DNA of 64,000 nucleotides. Source: Zoroaster sp. YZ-2022. Taxonomy: Eukaryota; Echinodermata; Asteroidea; Forcipulatida; Zoroasteridae. Positions within the stretch are counted from its first letter, which is position 1. Every line of letters starts with the position of its first letter. Positions 54,371 through 64,000 of this stretch are shown piece by piece. A model generated the notes under the pieces. The model had not been told where the DNA came from and made no database searches. It was given only the letters and a program-made list of their open reading frames with translations. Where the stretch lies: NCBI GenBank assembly GCA_029582265.1, contig CM055828.1:15473777-15537776 (forward strand). Reading direction: 5' to 3'. The translations under genes and the position numbers were made by a program.

Positions 54371-54955
54371 TTTTTATTTTTTATTTTCAAGATGGCCGCC
54401 ATTCTTTTTTAAATTTCGAACAACCATTGGCATTGGCATGATTGGTTTTTCCACTGTTCAAACACACAATAATGAAAGTAGGTAGGCTATGTGACAACAC
54501 GCGTCAGTACACGCTGTGTTTTCGGCCCTGTCAATGGTGACCGCATTTTGCGGCTATGCTTTTGTGCTGTTTTATTTGCGGCCAGATACCAGTTAACCAG
54601 GGGGCATCCTCAGCAAAGTTGATTGTTCAGTGAGATAGAGGAAATCATATGCTACAACCTCGTGCTCAATTTTTTTGTTATGCGATACGTCAAAGTTGGG
54701 TTACGTGCATTTGAAAAATTCATCCGAGAAAGTCAGCGTAATTCTACCCGAGGTAAGTTAGATTTCGTTTAAAAACATATACATTCTTACATTTATGTAT
54801 GGATTTACAAAACCTGAAAATATAAAGGTAATTGTACGATTCCCACACCCTTCTTTTAAATCCACAATAATTGTCTTTTGTGAAATTTGGATGAGATTCT
54901 GACTTGTAATAAGAAAGTTACAGTGCACCAAAGTAAATAGAGTCATGACGTACCC

Positions 54956-56290
54956 TAGCCCCATAAATGTGGCACGGACACGCCCCCCCCCCCCTGCGTA
55001 TCCTTAGCCACAGGTTGGTCTCATTCCGCTAACGGTAGTAATTCGAAATTCCAGGCGCTGAAATTGATTTATATATGCGATTATTTTGACAGTCTAGATA
55101 ATGCCTCACATGTTTAACTATCTAGGCGCCCCAAAAAATGGTGATTTTACTTACATTTTATATTTCCTGACATATAGGCTCAAAAATTACAAGACGATCA
55201 CACATTGTGCAAGTTTCAACGAGGACGGCCATAGTGTTGAACGGAAAACAACTTGTGCGCAGCAACAATTTTACTTGACGGCTGTTTTATGTGCACATAC
55301 TTGCTGTATTTTAGCGCCAGAGATATGACCACGTGATGTCGCAGATATAAACTTTCAAGAAACTAACATTGAGCAGTTTCATCAAATTAACTGATTGCAT
55401 GGTAAGTTCATCCCCTTTAACTATCATATACATGTACCAGGTTATTTAACTGTACTTACATTGTACATAAAACAAGAGAGAATGTTCATTAAAATAAAAT
55501 GATAATGTAATAAATAGTCTATTATTAATTACAATAGTTTAATACTAATTTTAAATAGTAATTTTAAACAACATACAAATTTCACTAATAATTTTAATAT
55601 ATGAAATATTATAGTGTTAATGCTTACTATTACTATTAATAATAACAATATTAATGGTTCCATCATTTTTGTAAATCTATAAAAAAAATTAAAAAAAAAA
55701 AAAAAACCAGAATGATTGTTTTATCTGACAAAATATCTGTGAAATATAGTCTATGTATATCTATGTAAATATAGTACAGGTAATATTTTTACAATTTTTC
55801 AAAAGGTGGTTTATTTTCTAATAAGAGTCTTCCCCCTGGTTATTTCACTGTCTTAAATTAAGATGTGTAGACCCCTGTTTGTTTATTTAAGCCAAAGCTA
55901 GCATGTGTACTTAAAGATTGCACTCATGAGCACTCGGACCAGACAAATTGCAAAGATGGTTCAAGCGTGGTTTGGGTCTATGCTATTTGGGGTCGTGAAT
56001 TTCAATAAAACCCATGGGTACAGGAACGGTCCCAATTATTAACATTTTGGCCATCCATCATTATCAATAATACTGATAATATTATTACTATGACTATTAT
56101 CATTTTGTTAAACAACAATATGCAATCTAGTACCGGTATCAGCGAGTATCCTCAAACATGAAACACTTCATTTTGATTCGATCGTCCATTACTGCCTGTC
56201 ACTGAACGGTATTTTTAATATTTTTCAGCGCTGAATTATATTGTGATTTTTGTTACTTTGTTTCTTTTCACCATTAACAAAGAACCCCCC

Positions 56291-56322
<32 letters not shown>

Positions 56323-57065
56323 CACAAACAAAATAAAATAAAATTAATAAGGTGTATATATATTTATATTTATATTTATATTTATATATATATATTTATA
56401 TATTATATATTATATATTATATATATATATATATATATTATATATATTATATATATTATATATATATTTATATTATATATATAAATTAAATCGGGAGGGT
56501 GGCCTTAGCTTTCGATCCAATCATTTATGCTTACTTATAGAAAAGTAAATAATTGAATGCAGGAACTGGACATGTTTTATTTATTTATTTTTATTATATA
56601 TATTTGATTTTTAAAGTAGTTATATCACATGTTTAGCACAAAAATGCTCTGACCACCGACAACATCGCAACCCTGAAACGGAATACTGCCGCTAAAATAC
56701 AGCAAGTATGTGCACACACAAAACAGCCGTCAGTAAAATTGTTAGCTGCAAGAAGTTGTTTTCCGCTCACACTCTTCATACATGTACATTCAAGATGGTC
56801 ATTCCTCGTTGAAACCTGCACAATGACGATCGCCTTGTAATTTTTCGGCCTATATGTCAGGAAATATAAAATGTAAGTAAATCACCATTTTTTTGGGCGC
56901 CTAGATAGTTAAACATGTAAGGAACGTATCTAGACTGTCAAAATAGTCGCAAATATCGTCAATTTCAGCGCCTGGAATTTCGAATTACTACCGTTAGCGG
57001 AATGAGACCAACCTGTGGCTAAGGATACGCGGGGGGGGCGTGTCCGTGCCACATTTATGGGGCAA
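54956..57065. mobile_element. Mutator-like element with ~370-bp TIRs, nonautonomous
   Basis: Flanked by an exact 9-bp duplication GACGTACCC (54947-54955 and 57066-57074), as made by Mutator-like transposases. TIRs run from GCCCCATAAATGTGGCACGG inward to GCTGTATTTTAGCG and are about 85-90% alike by eye. The interior is AT-rich with (CA)n at 56288-56330 and (TA)n to 56490. No transposase found. Confidence 0.85.
56285..56490. repeat. (CA)n and (TA)n microsatellites
   Basis: About 45 bp of CA repeats, then about 140 bp of TATATTTA/TATA low-complexity sequence, inside the Mutator-like element. Confidence 0.95.
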
Positions 57066-57074
57066 GACGTACCC

Positions 57075-58770
57075 CAAATAACGGTCATAAATTTTCTTAT
57101 GTTTTTCTTTATTTTTGGAGGCCGAAATTTCACCACCAATTCCCGAGTTTAAAATAAATGTAACTCTATTAAATTTTCACCTAGAACAGTGATCTATACA
57201 TCATTTTAAAGTTCTCTTTAAGCTCTTTACACTGGTATCCATTTCAGTTAAATTGGGTGAAGTTTGAAATTTTTGTCACATACCTAATGAAAGAAACATG
57301 TTGGACAAGACATTGAACATGTTTACAGTGGTTTTATTAAATAGTTTGTTTGGTATTAAAAACCCTGTAGCTCACTTTCACAAGAATAAATTTAAAGTTG
57401 GAAAATAAAAATGCATTGAACTTGAGGTTCCATCCCGTGTTCTGTAGAGCTTTCTTTAAAAATTCCAAACATTTGACAAGTGCTAACAACACATCGGCAG
57501 TGGATCATGCAGCTAGCTGTCTACGTACATGTGGTTGTGAGAAATCACATCATTCATGGAATGTTAGACTTGAGATCAAGTCGATAATACTAATAGCCGA
57601 GTTTAGTTGCTGCTAGCTTCAACAGCATTCCGCGCTGGTATGCTAGCGGCGCCTACAGACAAAACACGACTGTCTAACGACTGGTCCCTGAGTCTAATGG
57701 AACGTGTGCGTGCGCACTCTTGCATGAGCTCATACCATCTGTTCCCTGACTTGGCAATGACGATAAAAATGTACATAGGGCCTATCCGGTCTGGGAAACC
57801 AGACTAACGTTAGCAGTAAGTATAGCTCAATGGTAGTACACAAGGATGGCTTGGCCACGCACGGCGGGAAATAAACCCGAAACACACGGATGGGGCCATG
57901 CAAAAATGTACGTACTTGGACTGGAGATTGCACAATTGCACGGTCGACTGGACCGACAGAATCTATAAATTAGAAGTTCTGACTTGCAAGTATTTTATTT
58001 TCCGATGGATCGGTTGACATCCATCGGAAATCCATGCTGCCCCTAAAAAGGAAGCGGGCGGGGACGCTAAACATGTTAGTTTTTTTTACTTCGCCTTAAC
58101 AGTGCAGTTTGTTTTTGAACATATCTTCCGGTTCTTGAGATATGATCTTTTAAAATTTGTAAAATCGTTACTTAGTGTGCTGCTAATTTGACCATCAAAG
58201 CATTTATGGTATCTCATTTCACAAAAATTACACAAATATGTTAAGTTATACATTAAACTGAAGCTATTAACCCTAACTCCCTAGGCCCATTTGCTTAAAC
58301 ATAACCTGAATCCTCCAAAATCCTTCAGTAGTAAACTGTAAAGCAAGCACATGACATACATGTATACATGTATGCACACATGGGTTTCTAATCTGTGATA
58401 CATGTACATGGCCAGGTGAGGGACCCTCCCTGCATGCATGGAGCAATAAACAGTGTCCACTGACCCAAGCACTGAACCTTGCAATCACTACAACAAACAT
58501 GGATATACATGTACCATGGAAAGGCAAGTATGCCTAATAACCTCAATCCTCCAAAATCCTTCACTTGAGCAAAGAGCATGTAACCTCAATCCTTCAAAAT
58601 ACTTCACTTTAGCAAAGAGGATTTTGTAGGATTTGGGAAGGTTAGGGTTAATGTGAGGAATTCAATGGTGTTATTTGTTTTCTAATAGGACATTAGTTCT
58701 TGAGATATTGGCTGTTGAACTTGGAAAAGTTGTGAGATTTAAGCAATAAATTGGAAATTAACAAGTGTAA
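57075..58770. other. No gene recognised
   Basis: Short ORFs only. AATCCTCCAAAATCCTTCA recurs at about 58308 and 58546, with a diverged copy near 58588. TACATGTA-rich stretches near 58360-58520. Confidence 0.45.
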
Positions 58771-59748
58771 CTTGGAGCTAGGGGTGGACGATATCACAAT
58801 AATAACGTAATGATACGATATTCAATAAATTATCGGCTAAATCGGTTATGGTTTTGGGTAGAATGTCGTATCCGACTGCCACTTTTCCTCATTCAATATA
58901 ACCAATAATGTAATCTTATCCACCCAGAAAGGTGGAGACCATATGGATGATGATGGACATATACTTCAAATTATTCCAGGATATTTACTTCATGAAAAAT
59001 CAGGCATTTTTGATATACAGTATGATGATTTCCTCAGTCATGTCAGTCGGATCTTGTCAACTCCCCCGTTAATGACCAACACGGTCATTGTACATGCGCA
59101 GTGGCAACTATAATAGGATCCTTCTATTTTCTGAAGGGGAGGATTTTTTTAGAAGGGAAATAAAGTCTGAAAACCATCATAAAAGTGGATTTTAAAGATA
59201 ATGTTTGCATGCAGTACCCCCAAAAATCGATAGAATCATTTTTAACTGGTTAGTAGTTACAAAAAAATTCCAAAAAACCCATAAAAAGTGGCGGTCGGAT
59301 ACGACATTCTTTCCATGGTTTTGAAAATATCGAAATATCGCCATATTGACGATATTCCAAAAATATAGCCGATATCAAATTTATACCGGAGTGATAAATT
59401 ATACGGTCATATCAACGAAATTACGGTACCATGAAGAGCTAAAAAAAAACAGTTTGAAATCACGGCGCGGCCCCGCTCATGTTCCTACGACTTGCGTGCA
59501 TGGTCTTTTTTCGTGCATTGTGCTCCTGGTTGCGATGTGGGCTTTAAACTAAATACCCAAGGTTAGTCCCAGGATCACGTGGTACGCTCTCCTGGAATAA
59601 CCACGCTGGTGTACATTGTGAGGTTGTTCACATTGTGAGGTTGTTCGGATACCAGGATAAAAGCGTGGCTGATGCTTAACTGTGCGTGAGCAATCGATCA
59701 ATTGCCCATTCATTCTCGCTCTGGGATGGGGGCTGTAGGCATTTATAA

Positions 59749-60120
59749 ACCATGAGTTTGTTTATGGACGTCACGGTGGGAAATTCTGACCAAAAGATGC
59801 TCTCTAAACCCCGCACTCATCTTTGTTCTGCAAATAAGGGTTTCTTTGCTTCTGCGCCAAATCTGTGGAACAATCTCCCATCAGATATTCGTCATACTAG
59901 TGAACTTCAGATGTTTAAAAGTAAACTTAAGACTCATTTATTTTAGCTTTGTTGTACATCTTATTTTATTCACTGTTAATTTAAGAATTACATCTCATTT
60001 TATTCACTGTTAATTTAAGAAATTATTAAGTTGATCCATTTTGTAAAGCGCTGTGATACCTTTCAGTCATGTAAGAGCGCTATATATAAATGCTATTATT
60101 ATTATTATTATTATTATTAT
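59749..60120 (+). pseudogene. CR1/L2-like LINE 3' fragment
   Basis: The frame reads CSANKGFFASAPNLWNNLPS then FKSKLKTHLF-stop at 59946, the C terminus of LINE ORF2, followed by AAAGCGCTGTGATACC, AGAGCGCTATATATAAATG and (ATT)n. 5'-truncated. Confidence 0.78.
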
Positions 60121-60324
60121 AAATGTTTGTCGCACCGAGTGGCAAAAATCTAAGAACTCGGCTTGTTTTGGAGCGACTGTTTGGAGTAACCATTTATTAC
60201 ATATGCAACTTCCCTGTAGAACTTGCATGTAAAAGTAGTAAATATATCGGCGTCCAATGTCGCTAATGTTCGATACATACATTTTTTCATGTATTTAAAA
60301 AATCCGCGTATTGAGATGCGATAT

Positions 60325-61137
60325 TAGGCTTGGGCATTGACATGATAATATCGAGTATCGCGATATTTTTATTTATTCGATTATGATATCGAGAACTTTT
60401 CAAATTGTCAAGATATCGGCAAAAAATATATCTCGATTAAAAAAAAATCCTTGATTGTCAGTCGGGTCAGAAATTCCATGGAAAAAACTTAAATGGAAGT
60501 CTTTTCAGCTTTTGGAAGTGGGAAACAAAATCGAACTACTTCTGTGGTAAGCCAACTGTCAGATCACAAAGGAGCCGCCAGCTGACAGTGACAGGGTGTT
60601 GTTTAAAATCCACCGCCACTCAAAGAAATCTATTCAGACGGATTAAGTGTTGGGGATTGAATGGGGTATTTGATCCAACAATGTGTGGACAATGTTTACA
60701 TCTCACTGTCTAACCATAATTGACGTTTATTTAAAATAGTGCGAGTACAATCCAAGTGCAAATGGCGTGTCACAATCACATGGTTTAAACCTAGTCACGT
60801 GTTTATACTACATGTATGACCCAGTCACGTGGAATACAAATCACATGAACTCGCATGATGATTTGATTGGGACGTACGACGCAGTAACTGTCCCACATAA
60901 TTATTATGCAAACGAATTTGCCAATGGCCATGGTGCACTCGTGAACGGCGTGATTGCACATGTCTCTCAGATAAGCACTGGCAATTTATTGTGATGCTTA
61001 TAGATGGGTACATCCCTGTTATTATCAGCTTTAAAGCACTCATGCTTAAAAAATACAAATTGCGATATTATCGAAAATCGCGATATATGTTTGACGATAT
61101 ATCATGGATGAAAAAAAATTGATATTGCCCAAGCCTA
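60325..61137 (+). mobile_element. hAT-like nonautonomous element, copy 3
   Basis: TAGGCTTGGGCATTGAC start and GCCCAAGCCTA end, with internal sequence shared with copies at 42639 and 45177. Putative duplications TGCGATAT/GCCAATAT match poorly. Nested in the 58779-61195 element. Confidence 0.8.
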
Positions 61138-61203
61138 GCCAATATCATGCCGTCGATAATCGACTATAAAAAAAAATTCAATATCGTCACCCCTACTTGG
61201 AGC

Positions 61204-62295
61204 ATGTTTTTTATTTTAAATTTGATGTTTTTGTGGTCATAGAATATAAAAATAAAAATTTAAAAAAAATAGTAAAGTGTTAATTCCAATCATTTAAGGC
61301 CCAGTTAAGTGAAAAAAAAGTTTAAAAAAATGTTACACTTCGCTGTTAAATAATAACCATGCAATGTATCAATCATTTCGACGGATTAATACTGTACAAC
61401 AGTAACAATTTCTGAACTTGAACTTTAATATTCCTCCGAGACCATATATGCGTACATACATGCATATCCACCATCATCGCGCAACAATTGGCCATGTTGA
61501 TATGACCCCAGAAATACCCTTTTCGCGAGAAGTCGCGATAATTTTCACCAACAGTTTTTGTTTATATTGCTCAAAAACAGTCCAGATAATATTAAAATCT
61601 GTGTTGCCAAAATGTGGCCATTGATTTAATATAAATTTGAACACTTTTTATTTAAAAATCTTACATTTTTTGGACTAAAAATGCCGGAAAGTTAACAATT
61701 TCTTACCTGTCAAATACTTTTTTCTCCATTTAAAATGGCTTGGTATAATAAAGTGATCATGCTTCACACATTGACCCTTCAACTTTTATCGAAATATCAA
61801 GACCTCAAAACCGGATCAAGTGTCAAAAGTCAGGTCAAATCGGCAATCTGTCTGAGTCACGACCAAAAAGTCGTCCTCAAAACTACGCACATTTCTGGAC
61901 AAATATCTCATCAATAATCTTGTGGATGGTCTTAAATTGAAGAGGTTATTATACTACAATGTGACTATTGTGGGAAGTTTTTGGACCGTTTAGCTTGTAT
62001 GGGTTCAAAAATATATATATATTTTTTTTTACATGGTGGCACATAGGCAAATGTGTTAACTTGCATTTGGGTGTTATACCTACTATATGTGTGCATGGAG
62101 GATGTGTGTGAGATGTTGTTGTTGGCCATTTCTGTCGTCTGCAAACTGCAAACCACACAATCATCAAGGCATAAAGTAGCCCAGGTTGGACTTTCACCTT
62201 TGTGTACTATGGTGACGTCCAGGATTTAACAAAACAATTGCTAATACGGAAAACAAATATTTTGTGTAAAATCATAAATTGCTGAATTTTTTACC
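61204..62295. other. No gene recognised
   Basis: AT-rich. Short ORFs without family match. Confidence 0.45.
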
Positions 62296-62339
62296 TGTGT
62301 GAAGCTGGTGAAGCTGCTGAAGCTGCTAGAATCCCATGA

Positions 62340-62590
62340 CTAAATACAATCAGGTTGTCACGCTGGTATGTACGCCGATGCACTTGTGCCAAAACTGTCA
62401 TATTTTTGTTGTAACGAACAGTCATCAAAACTTAAGTAATTCTTTGACGTTGAATCTTGGGATTATTTAATTAAAACTCAAACCTCGCTGAGATGCATTG
62501 TAACTTGAGCGTTACAACAACAAAAATATGCCAGTGTCGGCACAAGTGCGTTGGCATACATGTACATACAGTACGAGCGTGACGAGCATA
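62340..62590. repeat. Inverted repeat, arms about 75 bp
   Basis: TACGCCGATGCACTTGTGCC at 62370 is inverted relative to GGCACAAGTGCGTTGGCATA at 62538. Both arms extend through ACAACAAAAATATG. Confidence 0.75.
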
Positions 62591-62877
62591 CATAAAACCT
62601 GCTGCATGGAATATTTTATGCAGCCGTTTTGTTGAAATGATGAACAACCATCGAAACGCAAGGATTTCTTCAACATTACATCTGGATTTTCTTTCAATAA
62701 AATGACTTGGTGCTTTCCATTATGTTGTTCATGGAATTTTAGTACCGAATTTCAGTCTCCCCACACAGGTAAGATTTAAATAATGTCACAAAAGACATTT
62801 TCTGTGCGGCGACTGACCTGCTGTCTGATAGCACTCCATTTTGGTGTATACAGAGATGGAGTCCTTATTTGGACTAG

Positions 62878-63178
62878 GCATAAAGTAAACAAATGACATG
62901 CGTAAAGTAAACAAATGACATGCGTAAAGCCGTAAAGTAAACAAATGACATGCGTAAAGCCGTAAAGTAAACAAATGACATGCATAAAGTAAACAAATGA
63001 CATGCGTAAAGTAAACAAATGACATGCGTAAAGTAAACAAATGACATGCGTAAAGTAAACAAATGACATGCGTAAAGTAAACAAATGACATGCGTAAAGT
63101 AAACAAATGACATGCGTAAAGTAAACAAATGACATGCATAAAGTAAACAAATGACATGCATAAAGTAAACAAATGACG
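62878..63178. repeat. 22-bp tandem array, about 13 copies
   Basis: Unit AAACAAATGACATGCGTAAA + GT with two units lengthened by GCCGTAAA. Leaves long minus-strand frames repeating HVICLLYACHLF; not a gene. Confidence 0.93.
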
Positions 63179-63857
63179 TTAAACGGCCGTTTACTGTCTA
63201 GTGTCAGCACTCTTCTGAAAAATTTATTTTGCTAACTCAAACTCACAGTCACAAAAATGAAACGCACATTAAAATATTAAAATGTGGAAGTAATGTTAGG
63301 CACTTTCAGTCACTTGACATTTTGTGTGCCAAAAAGCTAGTTCCTAACACTGAAAAGTAATGTTGAAGTGAAAAGAGACCAGTCTTTTCTTGATAACCAC
63401 TGGCAAACGCCCAGGCTTATGGTAGATTTGCATGATTTTGCTATTTCGTTCAAGTAAAAATATCTCATTTTAAAAATCTGCCTGTTTTTATCTCATACAT
63501 TATCTTGTAAGAGTGCAATATCAGGGAAATTTATTGTTAAATGCCTAGCAACAGCCTAGCTCAGGGCCCAGTTTCATAGAGCCGTTAAGCAGCCGACTTT
63601 GTACTTACTGCTATCTATTAAGCATGAAGAAAGGTACGCTAATTTGTCAGCCATTATTGCTAGCAAATGAGTGATGCTACTAACATGTCAGTAATGATAG
63701 GATCACCCTATTAGATGTACATACCATTGTGCATAATGAATGCTACAGTGAGTCAGAGACGGCATACATGCATGCGACCCCCTGAAGTGTTACAACCTTC
63801 CGTATAAAAGTTGTTGTTCATCACCCCCATATTTTCACCAAACCTTTTCATTTTTAG

Positions 63858-63965
63858 ATCATTTGAATAGGATAGAAGCATCTAAGAAGTCATACCACCA
63901 GAGAGGAAGTATCATTGAAGATGGCAGCAGCATCTGGCTATCAACACAATCAAGGTGGTACAACG
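63858..63965 (+). CDS. Candidate first coding exon of the next gene
   Basis: A pyrimidine-rich CTTTTCATTTTTAG acceptor at about 63857 is followed by untranslated sequence, ATG at 63921 and 15 codons (MAAASGYQHNQGGTT) to donor ACG|GTGAGG at 63966. Phase 0. Purine-rich context GAAG before ATG is acceptable. The protein is not recognisable from 15 residues, and the exon could be spurious. Confidence 0.4.
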
Positions 63966-64000
63966 GTGAGGTTTCTCCAGGGATTTTTTATTAACTCTGA

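Larger units (their letters stand above)
58779..61195. mobile_element. hAT-like element with TAGGGGTG ends
   Basis: Starts TAGGGGTGGACGATATC and ends with the inverse GATATTG-like form ...CGTCACCCCTA. Perfect 8-bp duplication CTTGGAGC at 58771-58778 and 61196-61203. It contains a LINE fragment (59749-60120) and a nested hAT copy (60325-61137). No transposase seen. Confidence 0.88.

Noticed and set aside
61710..61735. Short minus-strand ATG exon ending CAG|GTAAGA (MEKKVFD)
   Set aside because: Wrong phase for TAF5 exon A, only eight codons, and no family evidence.
62296..62403. Candidate TAF5 first exon on the minus strand (ATG to donor AG|GTAAAA, 36 codons)
   Set aside because: Ends in phase 2 while TAF5 exon A needs phase 0, shows no LisH pattern, and lies in one arm of an inverted repeat.
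62776..62850. Minus-strand MECYQTAG followed by GTCAGT as a possible first exon
   Set aside because: Too short and directly beside the 22-bp array; no match to TAF5.
62776..63210. Hydrophobic repeat ORF HVICLLYACHLF, looks like membrane segments
   Set aside because: Product of the 22-bp array on an arbitrary frame.

Overview
The window is eukaryotic nuclear DNA. Genes are split by GT-AG introns, coding density is low, and most of the sequence is transposable elements, foldback elements and tandem arrays. Penelope-like elements, tRNA-derived SINEs with LINE-type (ATT)n tails, CR1/L2-like LINE ends and a vertebrate-like TAF5 with many short exons fit a marine invertebrate, possibly a deuterostome such as an echinoderm. 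That assignment is an inference; no species marker is present.

Genes. (1) + strand, 1069-3173: the last three exons of an ankyrin-repeat protein with a coiled-coil and Ser/Pro-rich tail; its 5' part lies left of the window. (2) - strand, 36764-9914: sixteen exons of TAF5, the WD40 scaffold subunit of TFIID. They join in one frame with consistent splice phases and give 628 codons plus stop. The 5' exon(s) with the LisH motif were not found. (3) + strand, 51437-51540: a lone exon encoding the first half of a THAP zinc finger. (4) + strand, about 63858-63965: a candidate first coding exon of a further gene running off the right edge.

Inside TAF5. The gene has been enlarged by repeats. Its last intron is a 7-kb satellite (10.3-17.37 kb) whose 33-bp unit spans the exon-intron junction, so each full unit carries a copy of the 5' splice site. 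Another intron starts with a 4.6-kb array of a 24-bp unit, and others hold arrays of 28, 63 and 14 bp. The intron at 18.24-22.84 kb holds a nested block: a LINE 3' fragment with a 14-bp target duplication, two head-to-head Penelope-like elements in the LINE tail, and a SINE inside one of them. The Penelope copies have RT and GIY-YIG domains, and hammerhead-ribozyme-like motifs overlap the last codons of their ORFs.

Right part (41.4-64 kb). This is a transposon graveyard. It contains three copies of a hAT-like element with TAGGCTTGGGC ends, one of which carries a near-complete RTE-like LINE. Also present are a hAT-like element with a perfect 8-bp target duplication that contains a LINE fragment and a second hAT copy, a Mutator-like element with ~370-bp inverted repeats and a 9-bp target duplication, and nested foldback elements. 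The THAP exon sits among these.

Apart from the ankyrin gene, TAF5 and perhaps the two lone exons, the open reading frames are repeat read-through or remnants of mobile elements.
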